64,000 nucleotides of DNA, from positions 1 through 64,000 of the forward strand of contig NZ_MTAZ01000011.1 of NCBI RefSeq assembly GCF_002150785.1, written 5' to 3'. Positions 9,133 to 16,679 of this stretch are shown here, piece after piece; the first letter of the stretch is position 1, and the number at the start of each line of letters is the position of its first letter. The position numbers and the translations under genes are program-made. The notes beneath the pieces were generated by a model. The model saw nothing but the letters and a program-made list of their open reading frames with translations, was not told the origin of the DNA and made no database searches. Source of the DNA: Arenibacter amylolyticus. GTDB taxonomy: Bacteria; Bacteroidota; Bacteroidia; Flavobacteriales; Flavobacteriaceae.

Positions 9133-10011
9133 CTAATCCTCTGTCCAAAGTTCCCCTTCTGCATCCTTTGGATTTGCAGGGGTGGTTCCCGTTAACTCCG
9201 TAAGGATATAACTGGAGACCTGGGCTATCTCGGCTGGTTTAAGTACTTGCTTCCAAGCTACCATTCCCTTTCCTGCACGTCCTCCTTCAGAAACCGTTTG
9301 GAAAACTTCTTTAATACCACCGCCAAGAATCCAATAGTCATCCGTTAAATTGGGGCCTATACCCCCGCCGCCATCTGCCATATGACAAGCAACGCAATTG
9401 GCAAGATATACCGCCTCCCCAGCTTTTAGGTCGGAGGCATCGGTCAATAGCTCCACGGTACTGGCATCTACTAAACCTTTTGCAGTTTTTTTGTACTCTT
9501 CTATTTCTACCTGGGCCTGTGCTACGGCTCTTTCATACTCCATATCTTGGTTGTCCCCGCCAAATATATGGTAGCGGGCCATGTAGACTATAGCGAAGAG
9601 GATGGAGGCATAAAATAGGTACACCCACCATGGTGGAAGATTGTTGTCCAGTTCTTGAATGCCGTCGTAGTTGTGATCCAATATAATCTCGTGCTCCTCT
9701 TCAATGGTTTTCTCTCCCACCATTTTTTGTCGGAGGCGCTCTATCCAATTCCAAGCACTTTTTTTAGTCTTGGTTTCCAAATAGCGCTCTTTGGCCTCTG
9801 GAGATAAGCTGTTGAATAGGACGTTTTCTATCGATTTAACGATTAGCTCTATGCCGATCAATAGAAATAAAACTACTCCCAAGAACAATAAGGCAAGAGG
9901 GTGTTCCAAAAAGGCTGGTTTACTGCCCGATTCTACAAAGTATTCCATCAATCCGAAGATTAGAAAGAAGAAGAGCGGAATTCTTATCCACCATGGTGTG
10001 GTATTTCTCAT
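9133..10011 (-). CDS. ccoP: cbb3 oxidase subunit III, mono-haem CcoP
   Basis: The 292-residue subunit has two TM segments near the N-terminus, a further TM around 128-145 and a C-terminal cytochrome c domain with one haem-binding motif, CVACH, at about 206-210. The axial methionine is probably in GKGMVAWKQ. Classical proteobacterial CcoP carries two haem c groups, so this is the short mono-haem form common in Bacteroidota. It passes electrons from soluble donors to CcoO and then to CcoN. It sits between ccoQ and ccoG on the minus strand. Confidence 0.92.
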   Translation of the reverse strand: MRNTTPWWIRIPLFFFLIFGLMEYFVESGSKPAFLEHPLALLFLGVVLFLLIGIELIVKSIENVLFNSLSPEAKERYLETKTKKSAWNWIERLRQKMVGEKTIEEEHEIILDHNYDGIQELDNNLPPWWVYLFYASILFAIVYMARYHIFGGDNQDMEYERAVAQAQVEIEEYKKTAKGLVDASTVELLTDASDLKAGEAVYLANCVACHMADGGGGIGPNLTDDYWILGGGIKEVFQTVSEGGRAGKGMVAWKQVLKPAEIAQVSSYILTELTGTTPANPKDAEGELWTED

Positions 10012-10070
10012 CGTATTTGTTTTAAGTGGTTTCCTTAGGTTGAATTTGTTTTATATACGTGTTAGAGTCC

Positions 10071-10101
10071 AATTACCTACCCGACAGGCAAGTAGGTAAT
10101 T
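10071..10101. repeat. Palindromic intergenic hairpin between ccoQ and ccoP
   Basis: Ten-bp perfect arms (AATTACCTAC / GTAGGTAATT) flank CCGACAGGCAA in the 101-bp gap between ccoQ and ccoP. In the transcript it would form a strong hairpin without a T-run, so it could protect or process the mRNA rather than terminate it. Its core resembles the CCTGCC...GGCAGG palindromes at 15911-15930 and near 16175. Confidence 0.6.
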
Positions 10102-10112
10102 CAACCTTTTCG

Positions 10113-10286
10113 CTACTCATCCTCCTCCAAGGGGATTTCGCTAATTTCCTTGATATGTTCCTTGGATGCCGTAAATACCCACCAAAATAGGATGGTAAAA
10201 AAGGCAAAGAATATCAGGAGGGATATGATGGGGTAGGTGGCAATCCCATCGATGGTTTCCATATAACCTTTTACAAATTTTAACAT
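10113..10286 (-). CDS. ccoQ: cbb3 oxidase small subunit CcoQ
   Basis: A 57-residue frame, short enough to be missed by length filters, runs from ATG at 10284-10286 to TAG at 10113-10115. It encodes MLKFVKGYMETIDGIATYPI, one transmembrane helix (ISLLIFFAFFTILFWWVFTA) and an acidic tail ending PLEEDE. This is the CcoQ layout: a single TM helix with a charged C-terminus. It starts 6 bp after the ccoNO stop and precedes ccoP, exactly the ccoNOQP order. Confidence 0.88.
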   Translation of the reverse strand: MLKFVKGYMETIDGIATYPIISLLIFFAFFTILFWWVFTASKEHIKEISEIPLEEDE

Positions 10287-10292
10287 AGACTT

Positions 10293-12491
10293 TTAGTTTT
10301 GGGAGATTTCCTCCTTAGTGTTCTTTATTTTGATATCGGTTCCGAGTCGTTGTAGGTAGGCGATCATTGCTACAATCTCCCGATCCTTCATTTCTATAAA
10401 TTCCTCTCCGTTTTCCGCAGCATACTGTTTATCTGCTTCATAATTCGCCGCAAAGTCTGGATCGGTATATAGATTCTTTTCTATTTGGGAGGCCTGTTGA
10501 TCCATATGCTCAAAGGCGTTGGCAACCTCCTCCTCAGTATACGGGACCCCCAAAGCGATCATTGCCTCCATTTTCTTTTGGATTTTACTTCTGTCGTGCT
10601 TGTCTCTTACCAACCATTGATATGCCGGCATAATAGATCCTGAAGAGGTACTTTGTGGATCGTACATATGGTTTAGGTGCCAACTGTCAGAATACTTTCC
10701 ACCTATCCGTAGCAAGTCGGGCCCGGTACGTTTACTACCCCATAGGAAGGGATGGTCGTAGACAAATTCCCCTGCTTTGGAATATTCTCCATACCGCTCT
10801 ACCTCACTACGGAACGGTCTTACCATTTGGGAGTGACAACCAACGCAGCCTTCTCTAATGTAAAGGTCTCGTCCTTCCAATTCTAATGGGGTGTAAGGTT
10901 TTACACTGGTAATCGTGGGAATGTTGGATTTTACCAATATGGTGGGTACTATTTGGATGATACCTCCTATAAGGATGGCCACTGTGGCCAAAATAGTCAA
11001 CTGTATAGGCTTTCGCTCTAACCAGGTATGGAAGGTTTCTCCTGCAGTTCTTTTCTTGGAAACCCTGGTTAAGGCTGCGGCCTCTGCCAACTCGTCTTCT
11101 ACCTTGCTGCCAGATTTAATGGTTTTAGCTAGGTTGTAGATCATTACTAGGGCACCTACGATAAACATACTGCCTCCTATAGCACGCATCCAATACATAG
11201 GGATAATCTGAGTAACGGTTTCTAGGAAGTTTCCGTAAACCAAGGTTCCGTCGGGATTAAATTCTTTCCACATTAAAGCTTGGGTAAAACCAGCAACATA
11301 CATAGGTAGTGCATATAGAATAATACCTAAGGTGCCTATCCAAAAGTGGAAGTTGGCCAAGGGAACAGAATGTAACTTGGTTTTGAACATTCTCGGAATT
11401 AACCAATAGATCATTCCAAAGGTGAGGAATCCGTTCCAAGCCAAGGCGCCTACGTGGACGTGGGCTATAATCCAATCGCTAAAGTGTGCAATGGCATTTA
11501 CATTTTTTAAAGATAGCATGGGGCCTTCAAAAGTGGCCATCCCGTATCCGGTTATAGCGACCACCATAAACTTTAAAACAGGATCTGTCCTTACCTTATC
11601 CCAAGCACCCCTAAGTGTTAGTAGACCGTTGATCATACCACCCCAAGAGGGGGCTAGCAGCATTATGGAAAAGGCCACCCCTAAATTTTGGGCCCAATCT
11701 GGTAACGAAGAATACAAAAGGTGGTGTGGCCCCGCCCAGATATAGATGAAAATTAAAGACCAAAAGTGAACAATAGAAAGTCTATAGGAATAAACAGGCC
11801 TATTGGCCGCCTTGGGAACAAAATAATACATTAGTCCCAAGAAGGGGGTGGTGAGAAAGAAGGCTACCGCATTGTGTCCGTACCACCACTGTACCAACGC
11901 ATCCTGTACCCCGGCATAAACGGAGTAGCTCTTAAAAAGCCCTACTGGGATGGCCAGACTATTGAAAATATGAAGTACGGCAACGGTTACGAAAGTAGCC
12001 AGATAGAACCAGATAGCGACATATAAGTGACGCTGTCTCCTCCTTAACATGGTGCCGATGAGGTTCCAGCCAAAAGCTACCCAAACAATGGTTATGGCAA
12101 TATCTATTGGCCACTCCAGTTCTGCATATTCCTTGGTAGAGGTGTATCCCAGCGGTAAGGTGATGGCGGCTGCCACAATAATGGCTTGCCAGCCCCAGAA
12201 ATTTAAGTTACTTAGTTTGTCACTGTACATTCTGGCCTTTAGCAGTCGCTGTGTGGAATAATAGACCCCTGCAAAAATGGCGTTTCCTACAAAGGCAAAA
12301 ATCACCGCATTGGTATGTAGGGGACGCAGGCGGCCAAAACTTAACCAGGGTATGCCATCGGTGATGTTGGGGAAGAGAAACATAAAGGCGAGCAATAGCC
12401 CCACGGACATGCCCACAATTCCCCAAAACATGGTAGCATAAATGAATTTTTTTACGATTTTATTATCGTAATAGAACTGCTGTACTTCCAT
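10293..12491 (-). CDS. ccoNO: Fused cbb3 oxidase catalytic and mono-haem subunits CcoNO
   Basis: This 732-residue fusion joins CcoN (residues 1 to about 460; multi-TM haem-copper oxidase subunit I, with conserved segments such as WYGHNAVAFFLT and HVHVGALAWNGF) to CcoO. The CcoO part has a TM anchor near 500-520 and one haem c motif, CVGCH, at about 549-553, followed by SQMVRPF. The fused form is usual in Bacteroidota. It is the oxygen-reducing, proton-pumping core of the high-affinity cbb3 terminal oxidase in the inner membrane. It is co-transcribed with ccoS (2-bp gap) and ccoQ. Confidence 0.95.
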   Translation of the reverse strand: MEVQQFYYDNKIVKKFIYATMFWGIVGMSVGLLLAFMFLFPNITDGIPWLSFGRLRPLHTNAVIFAFVGNAIFAGVYYSTQRLLKARMYSDKLSNLNFWGWQAIIVAAAITLPLGYTSTKEYAELEWPIDIAITIVWVAFGWNLIGTMLRRRQRHLYVAIWFYLATFVTVAVLHIFNSLAIPVGLFKSYSVYAGVQDALVQWWYGHNAVAFFLTTPFLGLMYYFVPKAANRPVYSYRLSIVHFWSLIFIYIWAGPHHLLYSSLPDWAQNLGVAFSIMLLAPSWGGMINGLLTLRGAWDKVRTDPVLKFMVVAITGYGMATFEGPMLSLKNVNAIAHFSDWIIAHVHVGALAWNGFLTFGMIYWLIPRMFKTKLHSVPLANFHFWIGTLGIILYALPMYVAGFTQALMWKEFNPDGTLVYGNFLETVTQIIPMYWMRAIGGSMFIVGALVMIYNLAKTIKSGSKVEDELAEAAALTRVSKKRTAGETFHTWLERKPIQLTILATVAILIGGIIQIVPTILVKSNIPTITSVKPYTPLELEGRDLYIREGCVGCHSQMVRPFRSEVERYGEYSKAGEFVYDHPFLWGSKRTGPDLLRIGGKYSDSWHLNHMYDPQSTSSGSIMPAYQWLVRDKHDRSKIQKKMEAMIALGVPYTEEEVANAFEHMDQQASQIEKNLYTDPDFAANYEADKQYAAENGEEFIEMKDREIVAMIAYLQRLGTDIKIKNTKEEISQN

Positions 12492-12493
12492 AA

Positions 12494-12703
12494 TTACAAT
12501 TTTTGACTTTCACTTAATTGGTTAGATTTTTCTTTTGGATTTGTCTCGGAAGTGCCTTTTACCAGATCATCTTCAAAAAGCATGCGCACAGCAGGAGTAT
12601 AAGAGTCGTCGTACTGACCCCTCCTAACAGATACTATGAATGCAATGAAAAAAACAAGGGCCACCAAAATACTCAGGGCCAATAATAAATAGATGACACT
12701 CAT
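12494..12703 (-). CDS. ccoS: cbb3 oxidase maturation protein CcoS
   Basis: The small 69-residue protein has one N-terminal TM helix (IYLLLALSILVALVFFIAFI) and the CcoS hallmark RRGQYDDSYTPAVRMLFEDD. CcoS is required to load haem b and copper into cbb3 oxidase. It is the first gene of the structural operon and is preceded by an Fnr-like box, so oxygen control of the operon begins here rather than at ccoI. Confidence 0.9.
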   Translation of the reverse strand: MSVIYLLLALSILVALVFFIAFIVSVRRGQYDDSYTPAVRMLFEDDLVKGTSETNPKEKSNQLSESQKL

Positions 12704-12722
12704 TCCAGATATAATTTCGGTG

Positions 12723-12765
12723 TAAAACTAAAAAGGGGGTAATTGGTATAACATGACATTAATCA
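12723..12765 (-). promoter_or_regulatory. Fnr-like box and -7 element of the ccoSNOQP promoter
   Basis: The inverted repeat TGACATTAATCA (12754-12765) lies upstream of ccoS. On the minus strand a -7 element TAGTTTTA (12730 down to 12723) begins 29.5 bp from its centre. The same spacing recurs at the ccoI, fnr and uspA promoters. If the -7 element starts near -12, the box is centred near -41.5, the class II activation position. The rest of the 391-bp gap 12704-13094, which must also hold the promoter for the divergent cytochrome gene, shows no other clear signal. Confidence 0.7.
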
Positions 12766-13094
12766 GCTTTTGAAAAAAAACTTTTGGGAAATAACTTTTA
12801 AGAAAGAAAAGAGCTCAATTGTCATTCTAAACAAACTGGTTGACAAGGAGTTGGTTGGTAGGGTAAAGGGAAGAGGGCCTATACGTACTAAGACGGCTTC
12901 TCTTTAATGGATTATTCGTAACGATTTATGGACAATACGTTAGGAAATGAAGTATTATGTATGAATAGTTTCTTAAAATGAAACAATTTATGGGAAAGAT
13001 TTTTAGTTTTGCGACTTTCAGATTAAAAACCAGCGATTTTTGTCGGGAATGTATATTAATTAAATGTTGATTTAATAGGTTAATAGCGTAAACT

Positions 13095-15743
13095 ATGTTT
13101 AAGAAAATTGGATTTGTTTTATTATTGGGGCTGTTTGTGGTCAGCTGTGGGGAAGACAAGACTCCTTGTGACCCAAGTAGCGAGGTTATAGATTATTCCG
13201 AGGCCGATTCTTTGGCACAGGTCTATAATTGGCCCAAAGATTTAAAAATTACAAGATTTGCCGGACCCGATCTAACCCCTAGCCCAGCGTGTATGGCTGT
13301 GGCAGCTACAGGAGAAGTTTTTGTAGGGGTAGATATGATGGGTTCCCTAGGGAAGGATATGGGGAAAGGGTTTATCAAAAAATTGGTAGACTGTAATCAT
13401 GATGGGGTGCTGGATTCCTATACTAAATTTGCGGAGGTAGATAACCCAAGGGGAATTTTACCTGTTGGAAATCAACTTTTTGTTTTACATACTACCTTTA
13501 CCGAGGAAACGGGAAAGGCAGATAATATGGACCTAATCGTTTTTGAGGATTTAGATAATGATGGTGTGGCCGATGGTCCAGCCAAAGTATTGATCAAAAA
13601 CCTGAGTAACTCCAAATACCTTCAGGAAAGAGGTACAGACCATGCTACCAACGGGATCCAAATGGGAATAGACGGGTGGATCTATATCGCAGTGGGCGAT
13701 TTCGGATTCCATAACGCTACCGGTACTGATGGTACACAGTTGACCATGTTGGGCGGTGGAGTACTTCGTGTGCGCCCCGATGGTACCGAAATGGAAGAAT
13801 ATACTCATGGATTGCGTAACATCTATGATGTAGCTATTGATCCCTTCATGAATATCTTTACTAGAGGAAATACCAATGATGGTGGAGGATGGAATATTCG
13901 TTTTTCTCATCAGATGCAAACTGGGGAATATGGTTATCCCATGCTTTTTAAACATTTTACAGAAGAAATTATCCCGGCCTTGGTAGATGCAGGTGGTGGA
14001 TCTGGTACAGGAGCGTTGTTTATGAATGACGACCGCTGGCCAGCGCATTACAACAATGTGCCCATGATGGCAGATTGGGGTAGAAGTTTCCTATACATGC
14101 ATAGGGTTACAGAAGACAAGGCTAGTTTTACTCAAGAAGAAGAGGAGTTTATTAAACTACCACAGATAACGGATCTAGATGTAGATGCCTCTGGGGTAAT
14201 GTACTTATCTGCTTGGGACGGAGCAGGATATTCTGGTAGTCCGGACAGAGGGTATATTGTAAGAGTAGTTCCAGAGAACTTGGAGCACGAGCCTTTTTCA
14301 CCGGTAGAAGATATCTATTGGACTAAGAGTTTGGTGAACTTACTAAAAGCAGGGAATGCCAAAACAAGATTAAGTGCGCAGTACGAATTGATTAGGAGAG
14401 GAAAAGGAGCGAACTCCGTTTTAAAACTGGCGAAGGATAAGAACCTTTCACTGGAATCAAGAGTTGCAAGTATCTTCACCTATGCACAAATGACGGGTGA
14501 GGAAGGAATAGATAACCTAGTATCCCTTACGGAAGACCCAGCGGTGCAGGAGTTCGCTTTAAGAGCCCTGGCAGACCGATTGGGAATTGTAGCGAACGTT
14601 CCATCGGAGCCATTTGTGGAGGCATTAAAATCTGACTCGGACAGGGTAAAGGCCGCCGCTATTGTAGGCTTGGGCAGATTGGGTAGAGCAGAATTGGCAG
14701 AGCACCTATTGGAGGTGCCGGTTCCTAACTCCTTCCAAGCTCCATTATTGGGAAGTGAAGGTCCGCATGCCACACCTAATTCGGATATACTTTTGCCTCA
14801 CTTGGCCGTAAAAGCCTTGGTAGCATTAAATGCCGAAGACGCAGTTGTAAACGCTTTACGTACTAAAAATCAGGATTTGGCACTATGGGCTATGCGTTAC
14901 ATGCATTCACCTAAGGTGGTAGAAGGATTGATTAAGGCCTATGATGAAACTGAAAACGCCGAATTTAAGGAGAAAGTAAGCAATACTTTGGCCCGACTCT
15001 ATCATCAGGAAGCTCCGTACGACACCTCTTGGTGGTGGAGTACTAGACCAGATACCCATGGTCCTTATTATAAAACGGTAGAATGGGAGATGACCCCCAT
15101 TATTGGTGAGTTCCTTACCCAAGAATGGAAGAAAACCCCAGAGGAGCGTAAAGATTTATATGCCGAACTTAACAGTAAATACCGATTAGGGATAGAGGAG
15201 TTTGGTATCTTGGAGAAAAGAGAGCCTAAAGAGGATATGCCTTTGGTAGACCTAGACAAAATCAAGAACAAGAAAGGTCAGGTAGGTGAAGCTTCCATCG
15301 AAGACGTAATGATCGCCATTAAGCAGATTAAAGGAGATCCGGTAAAAGGAAAGGAAATCTATGGGAATCAAGGTTGCTTTGCATGCCATAGTATTAGCAC
15401 TAGTGAGGTAATGAAAGGACCCTTTATGGGGCAGATCGGTTCCATTATGAACAGGGAGCAGATTGCAGAATCTATTCTAAAACCTAACGCCTCCATTTCT
15501 CAAGGGTTCTCTACGGTAAAGATTGAGACCAATGATGGAAGTATTCATGTAGGGTTTGTAACCGCAGAATCGGCTACTGACCTTACCATACGGAATATTG
15601 CCGGGATTGCAACGGAGCTTAAAATAGCTGATATTGCAGAAAGAGAAGAATTGCCAACCTCTATGATGCCTGCAGGATTGGTGAATTCGCTCAGCTATGA
15701 GGAGTTTGCCTCCTTACTTGCATTCTTGGAAGAGCAGAAATAA
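13095..15743 (+). CDS. Lipoprotein: beta-propeller dehydrogenase-like, HEAT and cytochrome c domains
   Basis: The 882-residue protein begins with a lipoprotein signal (lipobox VVSC, Cys18). A sorbosone/glucose-dehydrogenase-like beta-propeller follows (roughly 35-400: NPRGILPVGNQLFV, HATNGIQMGIDGWIYIAVGD), then alpha-helical HEAT-like repeats (about 420-650). The C-terminal cytochrome c domain has CFACH at 761-765. Database relatives are labelled PVC-type haem-binding CxxCH or membrane-bound dehydrogenase proteins. It is probably anchored in the outer or inner membrane facing the periplasm and may oxidise a sugar-like substrate. It splits the cco cluster on the opposite strand, so it could feed electrons to cbb3 oxidase; that is inference only. 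Confidence 0.82.
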   Translation: MFKKIGFVLLLGLFVVSCGEDKTPCDPSSEVIDYSEADSLAQVYNWPKDLKITRFAGPDLTPSPACMAVAATGEVFVGVDMMGSLGKDMGKGFIKKLVDCNHDGVLDSYTKFAEVDNPRGILPVGNQLFVLHTTFTEETGKADNMDLIVFEDLDNDGVADGPAKVLIKNLSNSKYLQERGTDHATNGIQMGIDGWIYIAVGDFGFHNATGTDGTQLTMLGGGVLRVRPDGTEMEEYTHGLRNIYDVAIDPFMNIFTRGNTNDGGGWNIRFSHQMQTGEYGYPMLFKHFTEEIIPALVDAGGGSGTGALFMNDDRWPAHYNNVPMMADWGRSFLYMHRVTEDKASFTQEEEEFIKLPQITDLDVDASGVMYLSAWDGAGYSGSPDRGYIVRVVPENLEHEPFSPVEDIYWTKSLVNLLKAGNAKTRLSAQYELIRRGKGANSVLKLAKDKNLSLESRVASIFTYAQMTGEEGIDNLVSLTEDPAVQEFALRALADRLGIVANVPSEPFVEALKSDSDRVKAAAIVGLGRLGRAELAEHLLEVPVPNSFQAPLLGSEGPHATPNSDILLPHLAVKALVALNAEDAVVNALRTKNQDLALWAMRYMHSPKVVEGLIKAYDETENAEFKEKVSNTLARLYHQEAPYDTSWWWSTRPDTHGPYYKTVEWEMTPIIGEFLTQEWKKTPEERKDLYAELNSKYRLGIEEFGILEKREPKEDMPLVDLDKIKNKKGQVGEASIEDVMIAIKQIKGDPVKGKEIYGNQGCFACHSISTSEVMKGPFMGQIGSIMNREQIAESILKPNASISQGFSTVKIETNDGSIHVGFVTAESATDLTIRNIAGIATELKIADIAEREELPTSMMPAGLVNSLSYEEFASLLAFLEEQK

Positions 15744-15798
15744 GAGGGGTAGTCCCACTTTTTGAAAGTCGGGCCACTTAAATCTTAATATGATAAAG

Positions 15799-15838
15799 GG
15801 AAGCAGTCTCCAGGGATTGCTTCCTTTTTTTTTTTTTT
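15799..15838 (+). terminator. Strong rho-independent terminator
   Basis: The perfect stem GGAAGCA/TGCTTCC (15799-15805, 15818-15824) with a 12-nt loop is followed by 14 consecutive T. It ends the lipoprotein cytochrome transcript 55 bp after its stop codon. Confidence 0.9.
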
Positions 15839-15875
15839 GGAATGCTTATCGGAAAATCCAAGTGGCATATCAGTT

Positions 15876-16076
15876 GGGCGCTCCCCTATCGGGTCGCTCT
15901 TTCCACTGTACCTGCCTGCTGGCCGGCAGGTCTTTTTTGTATAATTCCCCGCAGGATTACTTTATGTATATGCGGACATTATACACAATGCCGACAAGGT
16001 TTTCAAAACTTTGCAGAATCAGGAGCGAAAAGAACAAAAAGCCAAAAAAGGATGCCGCTGCACTAGCTAAGGCGAA
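15876..16076 (+). repeat. Dispersed intergenic repeat, copy B, interrupted by about 110 bp
   Basis: The left end (GGGCGCTCCCCTATCGGGTC then GCTCTTTCC, 15876-15904) and right end (AAAAAAGGATGCCGCT...CTAGCTAA, 16044-16070) match the intergenic element at 48289-48391 in inverse orientation. In that copy only about 25 bp separate the two ends, here about 133 bp. A 20-bp GC-rich palindrome (15911-15930) sits exactly between the TA and TCTTTTTT that are adjacent in the other copy. Both copies lie just beyond a terminator. ORFs predicted across this stretch are not genes. Confidence 0.7.
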
Positions 16077-16201
16077 GATTAGAATTGATTACAAAGTATT
16101 GAGACCCTCCGCGGTCGGGCCCGAGAACAAGAACCTTATCTAATTTCAGGGCTTAATACGGGGACAGAGCGGAGCCTGCCTACCGACAGGTATGGCCGAA
16201 G

Positions 16202-16513
16202 TCACGAAATTAAACAGGTATAAATTTGTATGTTGTTATCCAAAATCGGGGATAATGCCATCATGAAAACAGCATCATTATTTCCTAAACAAGGCATTGG
16301 GTGGACCTTAGAGGATAGTCTCTGGGTATGGGGCCCTACAGCCCATAATTGAATACCTCGAGGAGAGTTAGTGGGGAGATTTGGATCAACTGAACCTTCT
16401 ATTTCTTTCTTTATTGTTGAATGGACTTTGGCAGTCACTTCCACATAAGGTGCATTTTCAGCACCGATTGAGAGGTCGCACAAGTAGCTTTTAATATCAT
16501 GGTAAATTTTCAT
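16202..16513 (-). CDS. Hypothetical protein, doubtful
   Basis: A 103-residue open frame starts MKIYHDIKSYLCDLSIGAEN and has no recognisable domain, signal peptide or TM helix. It lies in the otherwise gene-free, repeat-rich stretch between the cytochrome lipoprotein gene and ccoI. Its first 60 residues have an ordinary protein-like composition, while the last part does not. It may be a small real gene, or a remnant of a larger gene lost when this region was rearranged. I do not recognise it. Confidence 0.3.
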   Translation of the reverse strand: MKIYHDIKSYLCDLSIGAENAPYVEVTAKVHSTIKKEIEGSVDPNLPTNSPRGIQLWAVGPHTQRLSSKVHPMPCLGNNDAVFMMALSPILDNNIQIYTCLIS

Positions 16514-16679
16514 TTATAGGGAATAGTCGCTCTCCATAGGCATAAAACAAATCTAAAATGGGATAATTCAGATGTGCTAGATTAGCGTAAAGTATACGTC
16601 CCCTAGTAGAGGTTGGCCAAAAATAAATGCAAAACTATTCTACAGTCCATACCCTGCTCAAAAGGGGGATGAAAATTGC

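Noticed and set aside
13551-14048. 165-residue open frame on the minus strand
   Set aside because: It lies inside the beta-propeller part of the lipoprotein gene on the other strand and shows no domain or start signal.
15790-16143. 117-residue open frame on the plus strand
   Set aside because: It runs over a terminator and the dispersed repeat; the sequence is better explained by those elements.
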